A stretch of DNA of 64,000 nt from positions 62,001-126,000 of the forward strand of contig VCJN01002371.1 of NCBI GenBank assembly GCA_006384855.1, written 5' to 3'. The first letter of the stretch is position 1. Each line of letters opens with the position of its first letter. Under the pieces are notes generated by a model. It was not told where the DNA came from and did not search any database. It was given only the letters and a program-made list of their open reading frames with translations. Source of the stretch: Tetraselmis striata. Taxonomy: Eukaryota > Chlorophyta > Chlorodendrophyceae > Chlorodendrales > Chlorodendraceae. The position numbers were made by a program, and so were the translations under genes. Positions 44,061-54,974 of the stretch are shown here, piece after piece.

Positions 44061-44430
44061 TTGGTTACAGGGAGAGCGTCAAGAGAATGCACGGAAAGTA
44101 CTGAGGAAAGAAAAAGCCTGCATTTAAGCAGAACCCTCTTAGAATTATCCAATGCCGCATCGCGCGCGTCATCGACGCCGAGCAGGACGACCGCAGCAGC
44201 CCGCCAACCGCAGCGCCCGTCGTCGGTACAGTTCCGGTACCAGCACGCTGCTCTTTGTCTGGCGCGGTGCGTCAACAACGGCTCCGTCGCGCGACATAGA
44301 ATCCGCCCGCGCGTGTGGGGCAAAGAGACTCCTCACTGTGCTCCGTCCGCCTCGCTCGCCCAGCCGGCAGACAGGAGGCAGCAGCCACTGCCCGGCCAGG
44401 CAAAGCGAGCCTCGCGAGCTAAAGCACGCG

Positions 44431-44849
44431 ATGGTGTGGACGGAGGTGGCTGGGGCCAACCAGGGCCGCGGCGCGGAGGGCGACAACTGCGCGGCTCGCG
44501 TGGCCGTGCTCACGCGCGCCGGCCGCCAGCGCTTCGCCTTCCCCTCGCGCCGCGCCGGCCTGGTGGAGCACTTTCCCGGCGAGACGGAGGCCAATCCCGC
44601 CGCCGTCGCTGCGCGCGGAGCCCGGTGAGCGCCTGCGCCGGACCCGCGCCCGGCGAGTCGGCGGGCAGCCATCCTGTCGGAATGATGTCAGGCCCGGAGT
44701 GCGCGTTTATGTGAAGATTGGGGGAAGGATGCCTGGTTCACCTGCATCTCCGGAGTGATTCGGGTTTTAGTAGTGCCCTGTGGAGTCGCTACGGCTGCTA
44801 GCTTCTCCCCGGCCGGTCCCTCCCAGGCTGTTGGCAGGCAGAGGAGCAG

Positions 44850-44880
<31 letters not shown>

Positions 44881-47800
44881 GGGGGGGGCAGCCCTGATTT
44901 GTCATCCTTACAGGTAGGCGATTTCTAATAATAGACATCACTCCTTCATCCGTTATGCTTACACTGTTTTGGAAATGAAATATATACAAATGAATACCGC
45001 TGCCTTAGTGGGATGCCTTGCAGCTCCGTTCTGAAGCCAACAGGTCGCCTCGTGCACGCAGTGCCATGGCTCCCCCTGCCCCTGCCCCAACCCCAACCCC
45101 CCGCTCGCCGGCTTGGCCTCCTTGCCGGGGCGCATACATCGCCGTCATCCTTCCTTTGCGGTGCCTGCCGCTGCCATCACATGCAGCGCTGGCGACCCCA
45201 GGCTCATGGCGTTCGCTCCCTTGACTTCCCACCCCTCCCTCACCGCTCCCTCTCCCAACCCGCAGGCCGCCGCCATGCAACGCGGACCCCGACTACCTCA
45301 CGCCGCCCGACAAATCCAAGCTGCGGGTGCGCCCCCTGCCAGCCATGCCACCCCCTCCCCCCCTATCCCTCCACACATTCCCCTGCCGCCCTGCCCTGGC
45401 GCATTGTGAGAGGGGTACCCCTGGCGGCAGGTGACCGCGGGCCATCAGGGCGGCGCCATGGTGACCTTCAACCGCAACTACTCCCCCGAGCTGGACGTCA
45501 ACGCCTCCATCGGTGCGCTCCCTCTAGCGCCCGACGGTCCCAGTCACATCCCACTCCGCCTGAACCTCTCCCGCAAGTCCGCTGACGCGGCGCACTGATC
45601 CCCCCCCCCCCCAACCCGCTCAGAGCGTGCCATCATGAACCGCAGCTCCAGGCTCGCGCAGAACTGGCCGGACCTGTTCCAGGTGCGCGCCAGACGACAC
45701 CTTGCCCTCCCTTCCCCCCCTACCTCCCCTCCCAGCAATGATCTGCCTGCAGAGACCCCCCCCCTTCCCCCCAATGGCGGGGGCCTCTCGCCCAGCCCCC
45801 ACCCCCAATTCCCCCGCCTTTGCTTCCCCCAACTGCGCGCCTGACATGTGCCCGGATCGCTGCAGCCGGACAACCCGCTGGGCGGCGACAGCGCATACAC
45901 CGAGGTGCACCCCCCCCCCCCCCCCACCCTCTGCGATGCCCGTACCCATATGAGACACACCGCACCCTGATACTTGTTGAATACAGCATCGGCCGGTACC
46001 TACCCACCTCCCCCGAGTGATGCCTGGTGCACGGCAGCTTGCATGTGTGCGTTAGCATGGGCGCGCCAACGCTGGGATGTCATTCTCCCTCTTGGCATTG
46101 GCGCGCAGCGTGCCCCTCTCCCTCTTGGCGCCCCCCCTGCATACTGCTGCCTTGTGGGTCGAGAGAGTGCATGATGCCGCTGGCGGCCTCGCTCCGCCCT
46201 GCTGCTTTCGGACGCGCTCCCGACTGTCTGCCCCTACGCTGAGCCACAAAGAAGCCCTCCCCTCCACCCGCACTGATAATCATCACAGAATGGCCCGTCC
46301 GTGCATTGCACCCACAAATCCAGTCCCAGCGGGGCAAAACTCAAACATCCCAACTATTCTCATTAGAGGTGTGACAAAATCTGGCGGCTATATGTGTGGA
46401 GACAGGCACGTGCGCGCAAAGGCGTGCGGGACATGTGCCCGGCCGGTGCTAGGGTATCGACCGGTGCTAGGGTATCCGGCAAATTCCAACAATTATTTGT
46501 ACTGCTTCTTCTGCAGTAAGCGACTAATTCCGTTATTAAGCCAGGAATTCAGCAGGGTGGTGTCCAGTCATCGCCCAGTCTGCACCTTTCACCGTTTGGT
46601 TTAGTTTCAGCGCTGAAATTGGGAATCCCTTTCGACATCAAACCTCATGCGGTGTGTTTTGTTTGGGTGACTCCCGACAAGGGGGTTGAGAATTCCCTCC
46701 CTGCTCAGCACTGACATGGCTCGATGGCCGCACCAAACCCCTGCCCTTGGCCCTTTCACGCCGCAGGCGCCGCAGCTGCTGAACTACAGCAACTACGTGA
46801 TGCGCTTCGGGCCGTCGCTGCCGCAGCGCTACGAGCGCATCTCCTCGCCCTTCCACCACCGCCGTCTGCCTGACCCGCACGACGCGCAGCCGCCGCTGCA
46901 CCGCCCCGCGCCAGGCTGGCGCCCGATGTCGCCCGGCGCCGCGGAGCGCAGCCTCTGCCACAGCTGCGCCCAGGAGGAGGAGGAGGACAGGCGCGGGGCG
47001 GAGGGGCGCAGCAGGGCAGGGCAGGTGGGACACCACGTGGCTCAGCACATTCACGCCGGTGCCTTGCTGACTGAGGTGCAGGATAAGCAGTAGCTCTATC
47101 ACTGTGTTCGTTTCATTTCTAAATGTTTCTATCACTCAGCCCGAGTCGGAATCGCCCACGTGCAGTGTGTTGTGTTGGGTTCAGCAACGGTCATTGCGGA
47201 ATGTTCTCAGTGTACGGGCACCGACGCACCTACATTAAGCAAGAACCCTTATTTTAAGCCTCGATTTGGGCTTGCTAGCCACTCATAAGAGCATTCACTA
47301 TGTGCAGGATATGCCCGGTACTGAGCGCTGAGTGGTGCCGGGGTGGTGGGCGCAGGTGGGGGCGGAGGCCACCGTCGGGTCGCCCGTGAAAGAGGCGCAG
47401 GGGCCAAGCTCGCCGGACGAGGTGGCGGCGGCCTCGCGCTCGCCGTCCCGGTCGCCCTCCGCCTCGCCCTCGCCGCTGCCCTCCCCGGGCGCCGTCAACG
47501 CGTCGTTTGTGTCGGCCGAGAGCCGCGAGGCGTGGTGCCAGACAGCCGCCACCGCCACCGCCGCCACGCAGGCCCGCGAGCCGCCCTCCACGACGGACGC
47601 CACCAGCCAGACCATCCTGGACGCCTCCACCCAGGCGGACCTGCCACCCGAGGGGGACACGCCGGAGGGGAGCGTGGTGTACGTGGTGCCCACCGCCGCC
47701 CGCCGGCGCAAGGCTGCGGCGGCCGCGGCGGCGGCGCCCAAGGCCCGGCGGGCGCCCTTCCGCCGCGTGGTGGTGCGCGCCGGCGAGGAGGCGGAGAACG

Positions 47801-50800
47801 TCCTCTGCTCCATCCCCACCGCCAGCCCCACGCGGTCGGCGGCACCGCCACCCGAGGCCCCCGTGGTCAGCTCCCCCCCCCCCCCCTCTCTCATCCATCA
47901 ACACACCGCCACACCCTCCTTCAGCCCCCGCCCCAACCAAGCGGTCTTCTGAGGCCATCCGCCGCTAGTCGTTGTTGATGGTAAGTATTATTAGGTTCAT
48001 TTTTGCCGCCGTACCTGACAACATCATCGTCCACGTTAGTCTTGCCATCCCCGCCTCTCGCTACCACCCCGCTCACCACCATGCACCGACCGGGGTAGAT
48101 CCTCTTACGGTCTAGAATCAGTCTACCTCAGTGTAATGCGTATAGTATGGGGAGGCTGATCGCGTTGATTGCGCGACGCCGGGTGGCGCAGGGCGATGGC
48201 GGTGAGGCTGCCGCACCCGCCAGGGCGCGCGGCAAGACAGGGAGGGCGAAGCGGAGGGCGCCGCCCAAAGCGGCGGCAGCTGCCGCTCCCAAGGCGCCGC
48301 CACCACAGTGAGGCGCCGCCCGCCTGTCGCCATGCGCACTTTTTGTCCGGTTTTTTTCTCCTGTCACTGTCGTCTGGCATAGCTCAGCCAACAGCGCTGT
48401 ATCTGGCTGCTGAATGCGGGGCCACCTGCTGCCTGTTGCTGGCGAGCAGGAAGGCGCGCCGGCTGCCGGAGGTCCCCAAGCTTTCGAAGACGCGCGTGAC
48501 GCGCGGCGCCAAGCAGGGTAGCAAGGGCCGTGCCGGCCAGCCTGCGGCGGCATCGGCAGGCCAGCAACACCAGGTGCGCGCCGCCGCTGGCCACGCCTGG
48601 GGCTGGTCATGCAGTCCTCCAATGTTCTCCTGCAAGTAGTGCTGCACGAGTGTTAGTATCATTTAAGTGTTAGGGTCATTTAAGGCGCGATAAGAGCAAA
48701 GGCTGCCGAGGGCTGACGATCGCTCGCTCGCTCAACCTCCGTGTGGCCATGTAGCCGGCCCGGGAGGCGTCGTCGTCGGGGCGGCCCCCGCGTCCACCGA
48801 GTGCACCAACGGGGCGCCCCGCTTCCGGGAAGAAACGCCCCGGTGGCACCCGGCGGCGAGACGCGCCAATGTCGGCGGCGCCTTACGAAGTGCTCGACTA
48901 CGAGGCCATCATGGCCCAGCTGGAGGCGGAGGCGGAGGCGCTGGCGGGAGCGGCGTCGGAGGACGACAGGGCGCGAGCGGAGGCGGAAGCCGATGCCGAC
49001 GATGCTGCGCTCGCGCTCACGCTTCGGGGCGGACTGGCGGCAAGGGGGGGTGGCTCGTCATTGGGAACTTCGTCTATCGTTCACACGGAACCAATGCCGA
49101 CCGCCCAAAGTCAGCAGCCGCAGCCGCAGCCAGACGGCGCGGACGGCAGCCCATTGGCAGAGCAAGAGCGCGAAGGGGCTGCCGCCGTAGAGGGCGACGC
49201 GCAGGCGTCCGAGTCGCTGTCGGAGCTGGAGAGGCTCATCGACGAGCAGCATCGCGAGCTGCTGGCGAAGGGGATGCTGCCCGCGCCTCCGACTCCGTCG
49301 ACGTGGATGATGGAGCTTTCCGAGTCGTACGACCGACAGCAAGAGGTGGCCAGCCGCCAAATCAATTCCCTCTCAAGGCCCTGGGGTATATGCGATTCAT
49401 TCTACTGATCATTCTACTTCTCAGTCGGCGGCAATAAATCTCGGAATTTCCAAGCCGTCGCTGTCGCCGCCCTCCCTGCCATCACGACCACTCCCCTAGC
49501 TGCCAGGAAAAATGTATGAGTCCTGACGCTGCATGTTGCTGATTTGTCGGCAGGCTCTTCAGGAAGCTAGTCAGCGCGCAGAGGCCGAGGACGTGCGTGG
49601 GTGGGTGCCCTGCCAGCGATGAAGGGCTGCCCACCCCCCCCTGTCTCACCGTGCAGCCCTCACATCAGCTGGAGAATTCTCGGACATATTCGAAACTATT
49701 ATAAGCGGATTGAATATCGGATGGTCAATATCGAACATTTATGCTTTGCAGTATACTTGTCCATAAGTGGGAATTCCTCTTGCGCGACGGCGCTGAACTG
49801 TCGGCGGCGCCACTGTCGCCCGCGCAGGCTACCCTGGTCGAGCCCCGCCTCATTCGAGCACACCCGTAGCAGCGGCACGTTGGGCGGCGCTGGACCGGAG
49901 GATGGCTCGTCCGCCGAAGGGCAGGAAGCGGATGATGAGCGCAGCGAGCTGGTGGAGCCCGACCCGCAGCTTCTGATGGATCAGGAAGGCACAAGGTGTG
50001 GATGCCTTAGCGTAAACCTCGTGCATGTATTTCGCCGTGCATGCCATAGCACATGACTACGAGTACCATGGCGATAGCTGCACCAACTACCTGTATCATG
50101 TTGCCGTCTTCAATCGCTCGACGAGTACCTCAGCCGAGTCGGCGTATTCTTACACGAAAACATGGTCTGGTAAGGATTTCTGTTTCCATTTTCAAGAAAT
50201 GGAAATTAGCGCAATGCGTCGTTTATGCTTCCGTTAAAATTTATATTGATCGCAAAGCTCCCGTCCCTCACCCCCCCCCCTTTCTGCGATTGCCTCGCAT
50301 TTTCCACGCATCATCTTCCGCGCCTGGACCGCGCCGCTGATCTCCGGGACCTCACCGCCGCGGTAGGATTCCTGTCAGGAGCAGCGGAGCGTTCGAACAC
50401 CTGCCGAGCCTGAATGAACTTCGAGGTAGCATTGAGGCGGAGCTGGAGCGCGCGCGGCGGGTGCTGGAGAGTACAGCGCATCTGTCAGCCGTCTCGGCGC
50501 CGCCAACCTGGCGGCCTACCAGCAAGCCAGCAGGGCTACCACCGCGGCATCCCGCCTCGGCACTGCCTAGCCGGCCGGCGGAATCCGAGGGCAGCGGCGG
50601 AAGCGAATATAGCTATGCGGATTCGGGCTCGCATCACAGCGACGACGAGGGTGACGACTTCCAACCCGCTGACCTGAAGCGCATCAGAACCGCGCGGCGT
50701 GCGAATAGCCCGCTGCTTCCCGAAGGCGACGAGCACAGCGACGATTCGCGCGAGCTTCGGTACATGAGGCGTCCCGATGCGCCGACACCCATGCGGATGG

Positions 50801-52105
50801 CGCACGGGCCTTCAGGTACGGTGCCTTACCTGTATAGTCGTACTCGACACTCGGACACCTCCTTCGATGATAAGCACGCTTTCGAGCCATTTATTTACTC
50901 TACTTTTACAGTTTAGTTTTGCGAATGATGTCGAATATTCAAGATGTGCATAAAACAATCCGTCGACTGATATCGACTCCTACTGCACTGTGCTCGCAGA
51001 CCTCGGAGACAGCCCCAGCCCCCGTGGCTCGGACGACAACGACTGGGAGCGCTGGGGGCTGGAATCTCGCGGCAACCAACAGCAGCCAGCCGAGGGGAGC
51101 ACCCGAAGCGGCAGCAGCGCCGAACAAGAGCCGTACGAGGCGCCGCCCAGTGGGACGGACACCTACTACCGCGGCGCGGGCTATGACAACGTGCTGCTGG
51201 ACCTCATGGTGAAGCACCCAACAACTGATTACTCAAAGCATGAGCGCAATAATAATCACAACGAGATGCCAGGAGTGCTAAAGAATGATTTCTTGCCAGG
51301 CGGCCATTCCTACGATCACCGTCATAACTAGATGAAAAGTCAATGCATCATATTATTGGAATAAAATGTCGAGTGAAGGCTCGTGCCGAGCGTGCTTGTG
51401 AGGTTGCTGATGCCTGCCTATTCGCACCCCGACAGGCGATGGGCATCAATAACATCGACGACATCCCGACCCCGGAGGGCAGCAGCATCATTGCCGATGT
51501 GAGCGACAGCGAGGCGGACGTCACCAGCCACGCCAAGGGCAGCCCGGCAATGGACCGTGTGCCTCGAGAGGAGCCATCCGAGTGGGGCCAGAACGCAGTC
51601 GAATCAGCCGAAATCGACTCTTCTAGCCGGTTCGTCTTGCCTCCGCATGGGCTGGCGGCAGCTGCTTGATGTTCATAAATAAATGAAAATCCTTTTTCGG
51701 CTCTTGGTCGTATTCTCGTGTAGAAATTTCTTGGTCGAGTCGCCGACACCTGTATGTATTGTCGCGTCGAGCCGAGTCGCCGACACCTGTATTGTCGCTA
51801 TACCGTCGGATATCGCCGCTCGTGACCGTGTTCTGTACCGGTAGCCCTAAATGAGGATGTTCGTATGCCTGCCGCTCTCCAGGCCGATAACCAGCGCGGC
51901 CGACGACGCTCGGAGGGCTAGGACAGCCGCGGCCGCCGACGTCACCCTGGAGACGGCGAGCTCCAACATCAGCCTGGACCAGTACGAGTTCTCCATGATG
52001 GAGCGCATCCGCACCAGCGTGACCAAGCTCGACGAGATTCTAGCCAGCGAGCACGGCGGCGACGACGGCGCCCCAGGAAGCCCGGTCCCGTCGGCGGAGT
52101 ATTGA
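44431..52105 (+). CDS. Large acidic, disordered protein of unknown family (about 16 exons)
   Basis: Exons modelled: 44431-44624, 45266-45326, 45431-45512, 45624-45682, 45866-45904, 46767-47024, 47356-47862, 48192-48307, 48450-48573, 48755-49345, 49554-49600, 49828-49995, 50379-50815, 51000-51208, 51436-51629, 51883-52105. All phases agree, giving about 1102 residues; the exact set is inferred, mainly the donors at 47863 and 51630. The first ~220 residues look conserved (DYLTPPDKSKLR, MVTFNRNYSPELDVNASIER, NRSSRLAQNWPDLF, LLNYSNYVMRFGPSLPQRYE). Then come Ser/Pro/Ala-rich disorder (SPSRSPSASPSPLPSP), a basic KRRAPPK stretch, and Glu/Ala helices likely to form coiled coil (EAIMAQLEAEAEAL, SELERLIDEQHRELL, LRGSIEAELERARRVLE). 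The rest is acidic and Ser-rich. I do not recognise the family; a cytoskeletal or ciliary scaffold is a guess. Two neighbouring genes remain possible. Confidence 0.6.
44864..44888 (+). repeat. Poly-G tract in intron 1 of the large gene
   Basis: 25 G after a short GT run. It is the main exception to the rule that these homopolymers are C on the sense strand. Confidence 0.9.
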
Positions 52106-52181
52106 CTTTTCCCGGACAATGTCGTCGAAGTCGTTCCGCCTACTCATCTCAGACTTGAGCGCTCGCCGCGACGACAACTGC

Positions 52182-52186
52182 TGTAA
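52182..52186 (+). terminator. TGTAA poly(A)-signal candidate
   Basis: Lies about 80 bases after the TGA at 52103-52105. This supports that stop as the end of the large plus-strand gene. Confidence 0.4.
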
Positions 52187-52189
52187 TGC

Positions 52190-52633
52190 AGCTATAACCC
52201 AAAGGGGGCCGCGCCCAGCATGGGGTGGTTGCTCTCGTCCTAGTTGTTCCCCGCGACCTGCAACGTGTAACTGTCGGGGCGTTCGCTGCCTCGGCATCCA
52301 CTTTTTGTCAACGACTTTGGCACGACCTCGGACTCTCTGGCCTTTGCTGGCTCGTGCCGCGCCAGACTCGTCCCCATAGCCGCAGACTATGCGCAACCAG
52401 GCAACCAAAATCATTTTTGTGCTGATGTATTTGCCCGCGGCGTCCTGCGTTGAGCGGCTGTGGCAGACGTCTTGTGGTGATTGGCCGCATGGAACGCACT
52501 CATCCACAGTGAACGCTGATCTTGACTACTATTGAAGTGGTAAGACATGCATGCCCTCACCATGTACTCCCTTCCATGCCACCGCTTCTCAGCACACGCT
52601 CGAGCCTACCTCTGGCCCGCTCGCAGTGTACCG

Positions 52634-52681
<48 letters not shown>

Positions 52682-53215
52682 CCCCCCTCCTCCCTATGAA
52701 TTTGCTACAACTCTATTCCTGCCAGTCTTCCCACTACACCGGCTAGATGTCTTACGGCCCGGCTCCATGAACCCGCAACAGGTCGGCCGTAGCCTATAGC
52801 GTGCTGCCCTCTGAAGGCCATGTCCGCCTTGTCAGATCATCGACGCAGGTACTTTGCTCCCACCATTCACCGCCGGGGGTGCACCTGCCCGCAGGCGCAT
52901 GCCCCAGGCCGAGCGACCATCGGCGCAGCATGCGCTCGCACTTGCCCGGATGTCCAGACACCACCGGTCGGCAGCTTCTCTGCATGGGGGAGGCACGGCG
53001 AGACTCGCATGCTCTCTACCAGGCATTCCGATGTTGAAATGCGTTTGCTGGCATCCTCGCCGTGGGGAGGCTGTTGTCGCAGGACAGGACCGCCGACATG
53101 ACCCCCCTCCCCCCCCCCCCCTGAATCCCCATGATTTCCCAGGCAGCGCCCCCCCCCCCGCCCCCTCCCTCCCTTTGCTCGCTGGGCCACGCGGTGATAT
53201 AATCATACAGAGGCA
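52190..53215. other. Intergenic with (TC)n microsatellite
   Basis: Convergent region between the large plus-strand gene and the channel gene. It holds a TC run at 52635-52678 and C-rich stretches near 53100-53170. No gene supported. Confidence 0.45.
52635..52678 (+). repeat. (TC)n microsatellite
   Basis: An uninterrupted TC dinucleotide run of about 22 units. Confidence 0.95.
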
Positions 53216-53219
53216 GCCT

Positions 53220-54512
53220 TCAGCGCGCCCCCTTCAGCGCCGCCATGTCGCCCGCCAGCTGCGCCATGCTGGCCCGCATGCCCACCATCGCGCCGCGCAT
53301 CGCCGCCATCTCGGTGCGGATCGCGTCCAGCTCCGACATCTCCTCCGCATCGCTGTCAAACTCCTCCCAGCTCGACTGGCTGCTCTCGCTCGTGTAGCCC
53401 GCCTCCGCCGCCGCCCGCTCCGGCAGCCGCCGCCCCGCGCGCTCCGCCTCCAGCCGGCGGCGGTGCGCCTCCCGCCGCGCGTCGATGCGCCGCTCCGCCT
53501 CGGCCTCGAAGCCCCACGCGAGCATGGCGGCGGGGATGGAGCACACGGCGACGCTGAAGATGGTGCTGATGCTGCAGATGACGCGCAGCGTGATGGTGTC
53601 GACGCGCTCGGGGGCGGCGGAGCCGGTCAGCATGCCCAGCGCGACGTAGAGGCTGGAGGGGATGCTGCCGAACTGGCCGCGGTCCGCGTAGAACAGCGCC
53701 GCGGCGGTCATGATGACGAGCAGGCCGCTGAACACGACGCTGGTGGCCAGGATCTCGCGGTTGAGGTACAGCACGCGGCCCACGGACTCGAAGGAGCAGA
53801 GGTAGCGCTCGGTCTTGAGGACCCGGAAGATGCTGAACATGCGCACGATGGTCGTGTTGGGCAGCTTGGCGCTGGGCACGACGAGCCCGGCGGCCGTCTC
53901 CGCGAAGAAGGGGAAGGTGGCCAGCGCGTCGCAGATGCTGGAGTAGCGCATGGAGTACTTGAGCCGCCCGCGCCAGCCGGCGTACTTGTGGCTCTCCACG
54001 CACGTCCACAGCCGGATGAGGTACTCCACCAGGAAGAGGGAGCTCACCACCGCCTCCTCCACGTCGAAGAAGCGCCCGAAGCGGGCCGCGAGCGAGGGCA
54101 TCGTGGACAGCATGTAGGTCACGACGTTGAAGACGATGACCAGCGTGAGCACGGTCTTGAACACGGTGGCCGGCCGCGTTATGGAGTTGCCGTTCATCAT
54201 GATGTACAGCTCGCGGCGGAGGGTGGGCGGCGGCGGCGGTGTCGGCGGCAGCGAGCGCTGTACGGCACTGGTCTGCTCCGCGCTGAGGAAGCCATCCAGC
54301 GCGCCAGCCGCCGCCTCGCGCCCACCCTCGACGGCCCCCGGCAGCCCCAGAAGCTCCGCCTTACTAGCTGTCGCACGCCTCCACTGCTTCACGCGCTCGG
54401 CTGCCCGGGGGGGGAGCAGCGTGCCGGTGTGTGGGCGCCGGCGCCGCGGCGGTGTCGGCCCGGCCGGCAGCAGCGGCTCGGCCGCCTCCGTCGACGCGCC
54501 CGCGCCCGTCAT
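53220..54512 (-). CDS. Voltage-gated-like six-span ion channel subunit with non-canonical pore
   Basis: A single-exon gene of 430 residues, starting at the ATG 54512. The N-terminal ~110 residues are cytosolic. Six spans follow: S1 TVLTLVIVFNVVTYML; S2 VVSSLFLVEYLIRLWTC with the acidic residue typical of voltage sensors; S3 SICDALATFPFFAE; S4 TTIVRMFSIFRVLKTERY with four basic residues at mostly three-residue spacing; S5 ATSVVFSGLLVIMTAAALFY; and S6 ICSISTIFSVAVCSIPAAML ending AWGFEAE, close to the Kv gate motif IPAGxxxxGF. Where K+ channels have TxGYG, this reads YVALGMLTGSAAPERV, so K+ selectivity is not expected. The C-terminus is basic, then has a heptad-like coiled coil (MSELDAIRTEMAAMRGAM) suited to tetramer assembly. 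It could be a cation channel of another selectivity or a modulatory subunit. Product class is clear; ion is unknown. Confidence 0.85.
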   Translation of the reverse strand: MTGAGASTEAAEPLLPAGPTPPRRRRPHTGTLLPPRAAERVKQWRRATASKAELLGLPGAVEGGREAAAGALDGFLSAEQTSAVQRSLPPTPPPPPTLRRELYIMMNGNSITRPATVFKTVLTLVIVFNVVTYMLSTMPSLAARFGRFFDVEEAVVSSLFLVEYLIRLWTCVESHKYAGWRGRLKYSMRYSSICDALATFPFFAETAAGLVVPSAKLPNTTIVRMFSIFRVLKTERYLCSFESVGRVLYLNREILATSVVFSGLLVIMTAAALFYADRGQFGSIPSSLYVALGMLTGSAAPERVDTITLRVICSISTIFSVAVCSIPAAMLAWGFEAEAERRIDARREAHRRRLEAERAGRRLPERAAAEAGYTSESSQSSWEEFDSDAEEMSELDAIRTEMAAMRGAMVGMRASMAQLAGDMAALKGAR

Positions 54513-54784
54513 CAGAGCCGCAACGGACGCGCAGCCCGGACGACGGCCTCCCGGGTGTTTGCCAAGTGATGCCCTCGAGGTCGTGGACTAGTACCTGTAC
54601 CAGGGAGCGCGTCGCTTTGGCGAGAGAAGGAGGTAGCGATCAGGCGCCGGGCCGCTGCTCTAGGGTTGAGCAAACGCAACACTTGTCGCAGCTGCCTCAA
54701 CTTGTCAGCGGCGGCAGCGAGCCCGTCCGCGCAGTTGCCGCCGCTGGTAAGAAAACAGAAGTAGAACGGAGGGGCGGAGGGGCT

Positions 54785-54900
54785 CTCCCTAACTGTATTG
54801 CTGCCCAAACGACTCGCCGTGAGGCCGTCGTAGAGACGCTAGCTGGCGGAAGGTTGGTGCACGGTACACTAGTCCTGACAGGGGCGGGGAGCAAAAAACC
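54785..54900 (+). mobile_element. Diverged LINE 3' tail (copy D)
   Basis: CTAACTGTATTGCTGCCCAAACG, GTCGTAGAGACGCT and CCTGACAGGGGCGGGGAGCAAAA follow the order of the LINE tail, with a ~15-base insertion and several changes. It is the weakest of the tail copies. Confidence 0.5.
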
Positions 54901-54974
54901 GGGGGCCCGGAGCAGGGGCGGCGGATTATGCGTGTGCCTTTGGTTTCGGAGCATCCTCACTATCAAAATGTAAA

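Noticed and set aside
47275-47958. 227-codon Gly/Arg-rich minus frame
   Set aside because: It is the antisense shadow of the GC-rich exon 47356-47862, which has in-phase neighbours and sensible splice sites.
52854-54569. 571-codon plus frame, the longest open frame in the window
   Set aside because: Antisense to the channel gene; Arg/Ala/His-rich with no domain, typical of high-GC third positions on the other strand.
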